Translations under genes and position numbers: made by a program | In this document: positions 29,651 through 37,224 of the stretch, piece after piece | Layout of the letters: the number at the start of each line of letters is the position of its first letter | Position numbering within the stretch: position 1 is the first letter of the stretch | The notes under the pieces: generated by a model | The model's input: the letters and a program-made list of their open reading frames with translations, nothing else | Database searches by the model: none | Told to the model about the DNA's origin: nothing | DNA from: Camelimonas fluminis | GTDB taxonomy: Bacteria > Pseudomonadota > Alphaproteobacteria > Rhizobiales > Beijerinckiaceae | Reading direction: 5' to 3' | Length of the DNA stretch: 64,000 bases | NCBI RefSeq assembly: GCF_014656355.1 | Contig: NZ_BNCG01000001.1 | Location: 62,001 to 126,000 of the forward strand

Positions 29651-30865
29651 TTACTTGATGAGCGGGCAGCCGCCTTCATTCACCGGGCGGATCATTTCGT
29701 CGCCCGGAATGCTCCTGACAACTTTGGCCAGATCCCACTCGGATTTGACGTCGGCCGGCGCCTTCACTTCAAGCAGCAGCATGTCGCGGATCACGCGACC
29801 GTCCTCGCGCAGCTTGCCGTTCTTCGTCATGAAGTCGTTGATCGGCAGCTCGCGCATTTTCGCCATGACGGCCTTCGCCTCATCCGTGTTGCCGGCGTCG
29901 ATCGCCTTCAGATAGTGCGACACGGCGCTGTAGACGGCAGCCTGGGTGTGCGCCGGCGGGCGCCCCATCTTCGCTTCAAACCGCTTCGCGAAGGCGCGGC
30001 TGGCGTCGTCGGCGTCCCAATAATAGCCGGCGAGGAACACGGCGCCCTGGGCCAGCTCGGAGCCGATGCCCTTGGCGTTGATGATGGTGAAAATCGGCAC
30101 AGCCAGCTTGACGCCCTTGCGGGTGACGCCGAACTCGGCCGCCTGCTTGATCGAGTTGGTGGTGTCGGCGCCGGCGTTGAGCAGGGCCAGAACCTGGGCG
30201 TCGGCGCCCATGGCCTGCATCAGGAACGACGAGTAGTCGTTGGTGGCGAGCGGCGCGCGCACTGCGCCGACGACATTGCCGCCGTTCTGCTTCAGCGTGC
30301 GGGTCATGTCGTCCTGCATGGCGTGGCCGAACGCATAGTCGGCGGTGAGCAGGAACCAGTTCTTGTGCGTGTCGTCGAGCAGCGCCTTGGCCAGGCCCTT
30401 GGCCAGCGAATAGCTGTCGTACAGCCACAGGGCACCGTTCGGCGAGCAGGCCTTGCCGTAGAGATCGGCGTGGGCCGAGCCGACATGCAGGGCGACGCGG
30501 TTGGTGTCCTGGACGAGCTTCTGGATCGCCAGCGACACGGCGGAATTCGCCATGTCGACGAAGACGTCGACCTTGTCCTGGTCGATCAGCTTGCGGGCGT
30601 GGGCGAGAGCGACGTCAACCTTGAGCTGGTGATCAACGGAAACCAGCTCCACCGGCTTGCCAGCGGCCTTGCCGTTGTGATCGTCGATGGCCAGCTGCGC
30701 GGCGACCACGGAGCCCTTGCCCGAAGTGTCGGAATAGGCTGACGACTGGTCGTTCATGACGACGATGCGAACGACGTTATCGGAGATTTCAGCCTTCGCG
30801 CCGAGCGGGGCGGCGCAAGCCAGCACGGCGATGGCGCCCAGCAGGCGCTTCTTGAATTGGTTCAT
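29651..30865 (-). CDS. ABC transporter substrate-binding protein, LivK/aromatic-acid type
   Basis: 404 residues. The signal peptide MNQFKKRLLGAIAVLACAAPLGAKA leads into IVVMNDQSSAYSDTSGKGSVVAAQLAIDD. This is a periplasmic binding protein type 1 fold; the ending EGGCPLIK is common in proteins annotated as branched-chain amino acid or aromatic compound binders. It has a GGGGGAA site before the ATG; 31 further open codons upstream were rejected. No permease or ATPase is adjacent; only CoA ligases and an acyl-CoA dehydrogenase surround it. It therefore probably delivers a carboxylic acid substrate through a transporter encoded elsewhere, perhaps the fused LivHM system at 39.6-44.6 kb. Confidence 0.9.
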   Translation of the reverse strand: MNQFKKRLLGAIAVLACAAPLGAKAEISDNVVRIVVMNDQSSAYSDTSGKGSVVAAQLAIDDHNGKAAGKPVELVSVDHQLKVDVALAHARKLIDQDKVDVFVDMANSAVSLAIQKLVQDTNRVALHVGSAHADLYGKACSPNGALWLYDSYSLAKGLAKALLDDTHKNWFLLTADYAFGHAMQDDMTRTLKQNGGNVVGAVRAPLATNDYSSFLMQAMGADAQVLALLNAGADTTNSIKQAAEFGVTRKGVKLAVPIFTIINAKGIGSELAQGAVFLAGYYWDADDASRAFAKRFEAKMGRPPAHTQAAVYSAVSHYLKAIDAGNTDEAKAVMAKMRELPINDFMTKNGKLREDGRVIRDMLLLEVKAPADVKSEWDLAKVVRSIPGDEMIRPVNEGGCPLIK

Positions 30866-31213
30866 CAGTTCCCCCAGCGCGCCTTTTGCGGCGCGTATCA
30901 TGACCTCTGGCTTCCGCGTCGCGAACACCGCATTTTCTTTGCGAAAAGTGGCGCCCACCTTTCTTGAAAATGCTCTGGCGCGCGGAATCGGGCAGCTTGC
31001 CGCCGGTCTCCGTGGAACTGTTTCTTCCCTGTGCGCCGTCCATTCCGTTGCGCCCTGGACCGGTAAAGCCGCCTCTCCTGACAGGTCGGAGGGCGCTGCC
31101 TGATCCAGTGCGGACGCTGGACGCGCTTGTCGCGTGGCTCCGCCGGAGCTTCACGAAAGTCCCGGCGGGTCTGGCCGGCGCGGCGACGTGCGTCGCGCCG
31201 GAAGATGCAGATG
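30866..31213. other. Intergenic region upstream of the orphan binding protein
   Basis: 348 bp without a credible gene. It contains a first-half copy of the dispersed repeat at 30930-30973 and, presumably, the promoter of the binding protein gene. Confidence 0.4.
30930..30973. repeat. Dispersed palindromic repeat, first-half copy
   Basis: GCATTTTC (30930-30937) pairs with GAAAATGC (30966-30973), enclosing GAAAAGTGG and CCACCTTTC that also pair. The same nested arrangement forms the first palindrome of the element at 36111. Confidence 0.65.
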
Positions 31214-32362
31214 TCAGATATTGCGGCCGATCAGTTCTTTCATGATCTCGTTGGCGCCGCCGTAAATGCGCTGCACGCGGGCGTCGGTCCACATGCGGGA
31301 GATCGGATATTCACGCATGTAGCCGTAGCCGCCGAACAGCTGCAGGCACTCATCCATGACCTTGCCCTGGGTGTCGGTGGTCCACCACTTGGCCATGGCC
31401 ACGGTCTCCACGTCGAGCTTCTTCTCCAGCACAAGCGCGGTGCAGTGCTCGACAAAGGCGCGGGCGACGCGTGCGTGGGTCTTCACTTCCGCCAGCTTGA
31501 AGCGGGTGTTCTGGAAGTCGGCGATGGTCTTGCCGAACGCCTTGCGGTCCTTGACGTACTGGGCGGTCAGTTCATAGGCGCGCTCCATGGCGGCCACGGC
31601 CTGCACGGCGATGATCAGGCGCTCCTGCGGCAACTGCTGCATCAGGTGGATGAAGCCCATGCCTTCACGTTCGCCGAGGCGGTTGGCGACGGGCACGCGC
31701 ACGTCGTCGAAGAACAGCTCGGAGGTGTCAGCGGCGTGCTGGCCGATCTTGTCCAGGTTGCGGCCGCGACGGAAGCCCTGAACCTTGTCAACCTCGACCA
31801 TGATCAGCGAGATGCCCTTGGCGCCCAGCGTCGGATCAGTCTTGGCGACGACGCAGATCAGATTGGCGGTCTGACCGTTGGTGATAAAGGTCTTCTGGCC
31901 ATTGATGACGTACTCATCGCCCTCGCGGCGGGCGGTGGTCTTGACGCCCTGCAGGTCGGAGCCAGTGCCCGGCTCGGTCATGGCGATGGCGCCGACGAGC
32001 GCGCCGGAGGCCATGCCCGGCAGCCAGCGGTGGCGCTGCTCTTCGTTGCCATAACCATAAACGTAATGGGCCAGGATGCCGGAATGCACCGAGTTGCCCC
32101 AGCCTCCGACGCCGGCTTTCACCTGCTCTTCAACCAGCACCTTCTCGTGCAGGAAGTTGCCGCCGGCTCCGCCGTATTCCTCTGGAATCGAGGCGCAGAG
32201 CAGGCCGTACTCGCCCGCCTTGTTCCAGACATCGCGATCGACAACGCCCTGGTCTTCCCAGCGCTCCATATGCGGGACGCACTCGCGCTCGAAAAAGCGG
32301 CGGGCAGTCTCGCGGAACATCGCGACGTCTTCAGGCTCATTGGCAAGGGCGAACTGGCTCAC
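31214..32362 (-). CDS. Acyl-CoA dehydrogenase (long-chain/isovaleryl catalytic type)
   Basis: 382 residues. FAD and substrate motifs are [15 protein letters not shown] (125-139) and FITNGQTANLI; the tail is LFGGYGYMREYPISRMW and RIYGGANEIMK. The IYGGAN position, Glu in medium-chain enzymes, is Gly here. The likely base is Glu260 (AAMERAYELT), as in long-chain and isovaleryl-CoA dehydrogenases. It oxidises acyl-CoA to enoyl-CoA, passing electrons to ETF. The start is GTG with an AGGAAG site. It belongs to the leftward catabolic run and has a close paralog at 59.7 kb. Confidence 0.94.
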   Translation of the reverse strand: MSQFALANEPEDVAMFRETARRFFERECVPHMERWEDQGVVDRDVWNKAGEYGLLCASIPEEYGGAGGNFLHEKVLVEEQVKAGVGGWGNSVHSGILAHYVYGYGNEEQRHRWLPGMASGALVGAIAMTEPGTGSDLQGVKTTARREGDEYVINGQKTFITNGQTANLICVVAKTDPTLGAKGISLIMVEVDKVQGFRRGRNLDKIGQHAADTSELFFDDVRVPVANRLGEREGMGFIHLMQQLPQERLIIAVQAVAAMERAYELTAQYVKDRKAFGKTIADFQNTRFKLAEVKTHARVARAFVEHCTALVLEKKLDVETVAMAKWWTTDTQGKVMDECLQLFGGYGYMREYPISRMWTDARVQRIYGGANEIMKELIGRNI

Positions 32363-32570
32363 GGCGGCTTCCTGTCTTGCAGTTCTCCCGCGCGTCCCCG
32401 CGCCTTGTTTCCGCTATTGGCGGACGACGCGACGGAATGCTGCGAGGAATAGGCGGATCTGGGCTGCTCTATATCTATCTAACACTTGCTTGGCAATCGC
32501 GGCGCTGGACCAAGTCTCGCCGCCGCCATGATCCGCCGGCGGCTGGGCGGCTGTGCCGTGATCAGACTGT

Positions 32571-33341
32571 TCAGCCCTGCTGATCCTGCGCGCCAATGGC
32601 GATGGTGGCCACGTCATGGGTGCGATTGCGAATGGTGAACACGGACGTGCCCGGCTCCAGGCCGCGACGCAGTTCCGACAGCTCGAAGCGGCCTGCGAGG
32701 CGGGCGTGCAGGCTGGCGATGTCGGCGGCGCGCCACGACACGCCCCACAACTCATCGTCGTCCGACGCCTTCTCCGGATCCTCGCGGCTCGCGACCTCGA
32801 TTTTCATGTCGCCGCAGCGGAACAGGGTGACGCGCGCGCCCATCTGCCTGAACGTGCGGTCGAAGCGCAGGCTCAGGCCTATCTGCGCGCCCCAGAAGGC
32901 CATGGCGCGGGTGGGATTGGCCGATCGCAACACCAGATGGTCGACGCCGACGATGGCGCCAGCCCCGGCAAGGCCGGTCTCCGCTTCCCGTCGGGTGTCG
33001 CGCGCCGGCGCCGGCTCCAGCGTCACCGGAGCGCCATGGGTCGCCGTTTCGTCAAGGCGCAGGCGGGGGCCGTCCGGGCCATTCTCCTGGCTCCACGGCA
33101 CGCCGCGGTTGTCGAGCAGTCTGGCGGCGCGGCCCAGGTCATCGACGCCAAAGGCCATGCCGCACAGGCCGTGGCAGGCCGCGCCAGTCGACTGCAGCAG
33201 CACGTCGGTGTTGGCGAGGCGGAAACGGGCGCTGTCGGCGCCGCGCGCGTGGGGCTGCACGCCGAACAGCTCGGCGTAATCGGCGCATGCGGTCGATGGA
33301 TCGGCCACGGAAATATCGATGCGGTTGAGTTGCTTGATCAT
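32571..33341 (-). CDS. VOC (glyoxalase/extradiol dioxygenase fold) protein
   Basis: 256 residues with two vicinal-oxygen-chelate modules. The first runs from IKQLNRIDISVADPSTACADYAELFG to about residue 110, and the second from GVDHLVLRSANPTRAMAFWGAQIG (about 130) to the end. The second His (VDHLVL) is a classical metal ligand; the first module reads NRIDISV and lacks the His. This suggests either a one-site enzyme or a non-catalytic binder. The start has an AGAGGAAG site. It lies upstream of the acyl-CoA dehydrogenase on the same strand (208-bp gap) and divergent from an acyl-CoA ligase. Function is not assignable beyond the fold. Confidence 0.82.
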   Translation of the reverse strand: MIKQLNRIDISVADPSTACADYAELFGVQPHARGADSARFRLANTDVLLQSTGAACHGLCGMAFGVDDLGRAARLLDNRGVPWSQENGPDGPRLRLDETATHGAPVTLEPAPARDTRREAETGLAGAGAIVGVDHLVLRSANPTRAMAFWGAQIGLSLRFDRTFRQMGARVTLFRCGDMKIEVASREDPEKASDDDELWGVSWRAADIASLHARLAGRFELSELRRGLEPGTSVFTIRNRTHDVATIAIGAQDQQG

Positions 33342-33515
33342 GGCGCTTCCTCTTTGCCAGACAAGGTCGTCGCTTCCGGGCCGGACGGCAAGTCGCCGGG
33401 GCGCGCAAAAATCACATTGCCCCGGACGCGCCGGCGGGCGAAAAAGAAACGCGCCGGCAGGCGAAAAGGCCTCAACTTCATCAACGATCCAAAAAACATT
33501 CCGGGAAGAAACGCC

Positions 33516-35075
33516 ATGAGTTTTCTGAACGCGCAGCCCACCGCTGGCTCCCAGACCCTGCGCGCGCTGGCGCGCTATCCTGACCGGACCGCCTTCGTCA
33601 CCGAAACCGGCAACATTTCTTACGCCCATGTCATCGACATGCTGGGCCGCATGCAGGCGGTGCTGGCCGGGCTGGGGCTGCCGCGCGGCGCCGGCGTCGC
33701 GGCGTTGACCTCCAACCGCTGGGAAACCTGGTGCCTCACCCAGGCGGCGCAGGCTTCCGCCCTGTGCACCACGCCGCTGCATCCGCTGGGTTCGCTGGAG
33801 GACCATCTGGACCAGCTCGCCGACGCTGAAATCCAGGTGCTGGTGGTGGATGCGGAGACCTATGCGGCGCGCGGCGCCGATCTGGCGCAGAAGGCCGGCG
33901 GCGTACGTCACGTGCTGACCATTGGCAAGGCGGATTACGGCATCGACCTGATGGCCGCCGCCGCGGCGATCGGCTCGACCACGCCGCGCGATCTGGCGCG
34001 GCCAGATGATTCCTGCGTCATCGGCTACACCGGGGGCACCACCGGCAAGTCCAAGGGCGTCTGGCGCGACCACCGCAGCGCCGCCGCCATCAGCCCGGCG
34101 ATTCTCGCCGATTTCGAACTGCCGGACACCCCCCATTATCTGGCGGTCGCCCCCATCAGCCACGTGGCCGGCACCAAGGTCATGCCGACGCTGATGCGCG
34201 GCGGCTCGGTGACGCTGATGAAGAGCTTCGATCCGGAGCGGGTGTTGCAGACCATCGAGCGCCAGCGCATCAACTTCACCCTGCTGGTGCCGACGATGAT
34301 CTATGTGCTGCTCGATCATCCGGCGCTCGCCAAAACCGACCTGTCGTCGCTGGAGCTGCTGCTTTACGGCGCCTCGCCCATGTCGCCGACGCGGCTGGTC
34401 GAAGGGCTGGAGCGCATCGGTCCGGTGTTCTCGCAGCTTTACGGCCAGTCCGAGTGCTACCCGGTGTCGGTGCTGCGCAAGGCCGATCACGACCCGGCGC
34501 GGCCGGAACTGTTCGCCTCCTGCGGCTTCCCGCTGTCCAATTGCGACGTGGCGCTGCTCAATGAGGACGGCGAGCCTGTGGCCCCGGGCGAGGCGGGCGA
34601 GATCTGCGTGCGCGCGCCCCAGGTCATGGGGCGTTACTGGAAGCGTCCGGAGCAGACGGAAGAGGTGTTCCGCCACGGCTGGCTGCACACGGGCGATGTC
34701 GCCCGGGCCGACGAGCGCGGCTATCTCTACATTGTCGACCGCATGAAGGACATGATCGTCACCGGCGGCTTCAACGTCTACCCGCGTGAGGTGGAGGACG
34801 CCCTCACCAGCCATCCCGCAGTCGCCATGGCGGCGGTGATCGGCGTGCCGGACGCCAAATGGGGCGAGGCGGTGAAGGCGCTGGTGGTGCGCAAGGCTGG
34901 CGGCGACGTGACCGATGAAGAGCTGATCGCCCTGGTGAAGCAGAAAAAGGGCTCGACCCAGGCGCCCAAGTCGGTGGAGTTCATCGACGAGCTGCCGGTG
35001 ACCCCCGTGGGCAAGGTCGACAAGAAGGTGTTGCGCGCCCGCTACTGGGCCGGCCAGCAGCGCATGGTGGGGTGA
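33516..35075 (+). CDS. Acyl-CoA ligase (AMP-forming)
   Basis: 519 residues. The P-loop is YTGGTTGKSKGV (171-182), followed by LYGQSECYPVS, GWLHTGDVARADERGYLYIVDR, VTGGFNVYPREVEDAL and the C-terminal LPVTPVGKVDKKVL with the catalytic lysine. It is typical of fatty-acid/aromatic acyl-CoA ligases. GGGAAG before ATG 33516 supports the start; the 300 codons open upstream are antisense to the VOC gene. Its stop is 4 nt before the start of a nitronate-monooxygenase-type flavoprotein, so the two form an operon. Confidence 0.93.
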   Translation: MSFLNAQPTAGSQTLRALARYPDRTAFVTETGNISYAHVIDMLGRMQAVLAGLGLPRGAGVAALTSNRWETWCLTQAAQASALCTTPLHPLGSLEDHLDQLADAEIQVLVVDAETYAARGADLAQKAGGVRHVLTIGKADYGIDLMAAAAAIGSTTPRDLARPDDSCVIGYTGGTTGKSKGVWRDHRSAAAISPAILADFELPDTPHYLAVAPISHVAGTKVMPTLMRGGSVTLMKSFDPERVLQTIERQRINFTLLVPTMIYVLLDHPALAKTDLSSLELLLYGASPMSPTRLVEGLERIGPVFSQLYGQSECYPVSVLRKADHDPARPELFASCGFPLSNCDVALLNEDGEPVAPGEAGEICVRAPQVMGRYWKRPEQTEEVFRHGWLHTGDVARADERGYLYIVDRMKDMIVTGGFNVYPREVEDALTSHPAVAMAAVIGVPDAKWGEAVKALVVRKAGGDVTDEELIALVKQKKGSTQAPKSVEFIDELPVTPVGKVDKKVLRARYWAGQQRMVG

Positions 35076-35079
35076 CGGC

Positions 35080-36042
35080 ATGCTCGACAGCAGGATTCGT
35101 GACCGGCTGCGTCTGCCGGTCATCGCCGCGCCGATGTTGCGCGTTTCGGGGCCGGATCTGGTGGTCGCCGCCTGCCGTAGCGGCGTGGTGGGGTCGTTTC
35201 CCACCGCCAACGCCCGCACGGTGGAGGAACTGGACCAGTGGCTCCAGGATATCGCCGCGCGCTCCGCCGCGGGTGGGGCAGCTTACGCGCCCTGGTGTCC
35301 CAACCTGATTATCCGCCAGCCGCGCCTGCAGGACGATCTGGCCTGCCTGGTGCGCAACCGCGTGGAAATGGTCATCACCAGCGTCGGTTCGCCGGCGGCG
35401 GTGGTGCAGCCGCTGCACGACATCGGCGCGCTGGTGCTGGCCGACGTGGCGACGGTGAAACATGCGGAAAAGGCGCTGGAGGCGGGGGCTGACGGCCTGG
35501 TGCTGCTCACCGCTGGCGCCGGCGGGCAAACCGGCTGGATGAACGGCTTCGCCTTCGTGCGGGCGGTGCGGGCCATGTTCGACGGGCCGATCGTGCTGGC
35601 CGGCGGCGTCACCGACGGCGCCTCGCTGCTGGCGGCCGAGGCGTTGGGGTGCGATCTCGCCTATATGGGCACCCGCTTCATCGCCACGCACGAGAGCATG
35701 GCGGCGGATTCCTACAAGGAGATGCTGGTGTCGTCCTCCATGGACGACGTGGTGCTGACGAAGGCTTTCACGGGCCTGCAGACCAATATGCTGCGCCCGT
35801 CGATCGTGGCGGCCGGGCTCGATCCGGAGCGGCTCGACGAGCAGGTCAGCGCCCAGACAGCGAAAGAGATGTTTGGCGGCGGCTCACAGGCGCCGGGTCC
35901 GAAGCGCTGGGTGGACATCCGCAGCGCCGGCCATTCGGTTTCCGGCGTGCGCAGGGTGGAGACGGTGGCGACGCTGGTCGACGAAATGGCGGCGCAATAC
36001 GAGGCCGCAAAAGTCGGCATGCGGGCGGCGCTGGCCTCCTGA
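35080..36042 (+). CDS. Nitronate monooxygenase-type flavin oxidoreductase
   Basis: 320 residues of TIM-barrel 2-nitropropane dioxygenase/NMO family. The start RLRLPVIAAPMLRVSGPDLVVAACRSGVVGSFP is the FMN-binding opening. VLLTAGAGGQTGW replaces the usual AGGHxG segment and so lacks that catalytic His. GPIVLAGGVTDGASLLAAEALGCDLAYMGTRFIAT is the phosphate-binding site. Absence of the His suggests it is not a true nitronate oxidase but perhaps an enoyl or dihydroaromatic reductase; this is inference. Translated directly behind the acyl-CoA ligase, it probably acts on a CoA ester or its derivative. Confidence 0.88.
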   Translation: MLDSRIRDRLRLPVIAAPMLRVSGPDLVVAACRSGVVGSFPTANARTVEELDQWLQDIAARSAAGGAAYAPWCPNLIIRQPRLQDDLACLVRNRVEMVITSVGSPAAVVQPLHDIGALVLADVATVKHAEKALEAGADGLVLLTAGAGGQTGWMNGFAFVRAVRAMFDGPIVLAGGVTDGASLLAAEALGCDLAYMGTRFIATHESMAADSYKEMLVSSSMDDVVLTKAFTGLQTNMLRPSIVAAGLDPERLDEQVSAQTAKEMFGGGSQAPGPKRWVDIRSAGHSVSGVRRVETVATLVDEMAAQYEAAKVGMRAALAS

Positions 36043-36073
36043 GCAAGGCTTCCCGAGCAGGCCAGGAAACCAG

Positions 36074-36100
36074 AACGCCAGCCCAACGGGCTGGCGTTTT
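36074..36100 (+). terminator. Rho-independent terminator after the flavin oxidoreductase gene
   Basis: A perfect 11-bp stem (AACGCCAGCCC with GGGCTGGCGTT), AAC loop, then TTTT. It is 32 nt after the stop codon. Confidence 0.88.
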
Positions 36101-36110
36101 CCGTTCCCGG

Positions 36111-36210
36111 AGCATTTTCGGGGGCAAGGGGGCCCACTTCCCGTGAAGAAAATGCGTCAATCAAACAGATGGAGCATGTCGGGTGAACTGGCTTGCACCG
36201 GAAATGCTCC
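36111..36210. repeat. Dispersed double-palindrome repeat, complete copy
   Basis: About 100 bp with two palindromes. The first has GCATTTTC paired with GAAAATGC, enclosing a run with GTG/CAC symmetry. A CGTCAATCAAACAGAT linker follows. The second, at 36171-36210, has 15-nt arms (13 paired) starting GGAGCAT and ending ATGCTCC. The layout is like RIME-type mosaic elements of rhizobia. Confidence 0.75.
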
Positions 36211-36246
36211 AGTCCGGCGGCCGCGTCACGGCGGCCGCCGGGTCGC

Positions 36247-37020
36247 TTACTTCTCCACGAAGGCCTTCTCGACCACGAACTGGCCAGCCTCGCCGTGGTT
36301 GCCCTCCACGAAGCCTGCCTCCAGCAGCATGGTCTTCAGGTCGGCGAGCATGTGCGGGCTGCCGCAGATCATGGCGCGGTCTTCCTCGGCCGAGAGCGGA
36401 GCCAGGCCAAGGTCCTCATAGATCTTGCCGCTCTGCATCAACTCGGTGAGGCGGCCGGTGTTGCGGAAGGCTTCCCGGGTCACCGTGGGGTAATACAGCA
36501 GCTTCTCGCGGGCGTCCTCGCCGAGGAATTCGTCCTCCAGCACGGATTTCACCAGCTTTTCGCCATAGGCCAGCTCGGAGACAAAGCGGCAGCCGTGGGT
36601 AAGAATTACCTTGTCGTAGCGGCCGTAAATTTCCGGATCGCGAATCAGGCCGGCGAACGGCGCGAGGCCGGTGCCGGTGCTGAGCAGGTACAGGTTGCGG
36701 CCGTTTTCGAGATTGTCGAGCACGAGGGTGCCCGTCGGCTTGCGGCCGACGATGATCTCGTCGCCTTCCTTCAGGTGCTGGAGGCGCGAGGTGAGCGGGC
36801 CATCCTGAACCTTGATGGAATAGAATTCGAGCTCGGGGTCATAATTGGCGCTGGCGATGGAATAGGCGCGCAGCAGCGGCTTTCCGTTCACCGGCAGGCC
36901 GATCATGATGAATTCGCCATTGCGGAACCGCAGGCCATCGTCGCGGGTGGTGCGGAAGCTGAACAGGGTGTCGTTCCAGTGGCGAACGGCAAGGACTTTT
37001 TCCGTATAGAAATTGCTCAT
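36247..37020 (-). CDS. fpr: Ferredoxin-NADP reductase
   Basis: 257 residues, the bacterial Fpr length. The FAD site is RAYSIASAN (50-58). STGTGLAPFAGLIRDPE is the NADP-binding start, and the C-terminal HGEAGQFVVEKAFVEK matches subclass Fpr enzymes of alphaproteobacteria. It shuttles electrons between NADPH and ferredoxin/flavodoxin and is often part of oxidative-stress defence. The gene stands alone with a convergent neighbour downstream. The start is at ATG 37020, where family homology begins (MSNFYTEKVLAVRHW). Confidence 0.95.
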   Translation of the reverse strand: MSNFYTEKVLAVRHWNDTLFSFRTTRDDGLRFRNGEFIMIGLPVNGKPLLRAYSIASANYDPELEFYSIKVQDGPLTSRLQHLKEGDEIIVGRKPTGTLVLDNLENGRNLYLLSTGTGLAPFAGLIRDPEIYGRYDKVILTHGCRFVSELAYGEKLVKSVLEDEFLGEDAREKLLYYPTVTREAFRNTGRLTELMQSGKIYEDLGLAPLSAEEDRAMICGSPHMLADLKTMLLEAGFVEGNHGEAGQFVVEKAFVEK

Positions 37021-37224
37021 CTCTCATCCACGAACTGGCGGACACGCGCCGCATCGCCGCGCTGGGAAGCCCCGGACGCCTGGCGGAGCAGGAGGGGTAA
37101 CACAGGGTGGTCGCGCCGCTCAATAATTTCCCGATCACACGCGGGAAAAGATTTTAATTTGGCGCTTTGACCGTGAAATAGAATGACTCCATTCTGCGCC
37201 GGGGCGGCGCGGTGAAATATTTTT

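Noticed and set aside
32616-33515. Open extension of the second acyl-CoA ligase over the VOC gene
   Set aside because: Antisense to the VOC gene; the true start at 33516 has its own ribosome-binding site and gives the normal length.
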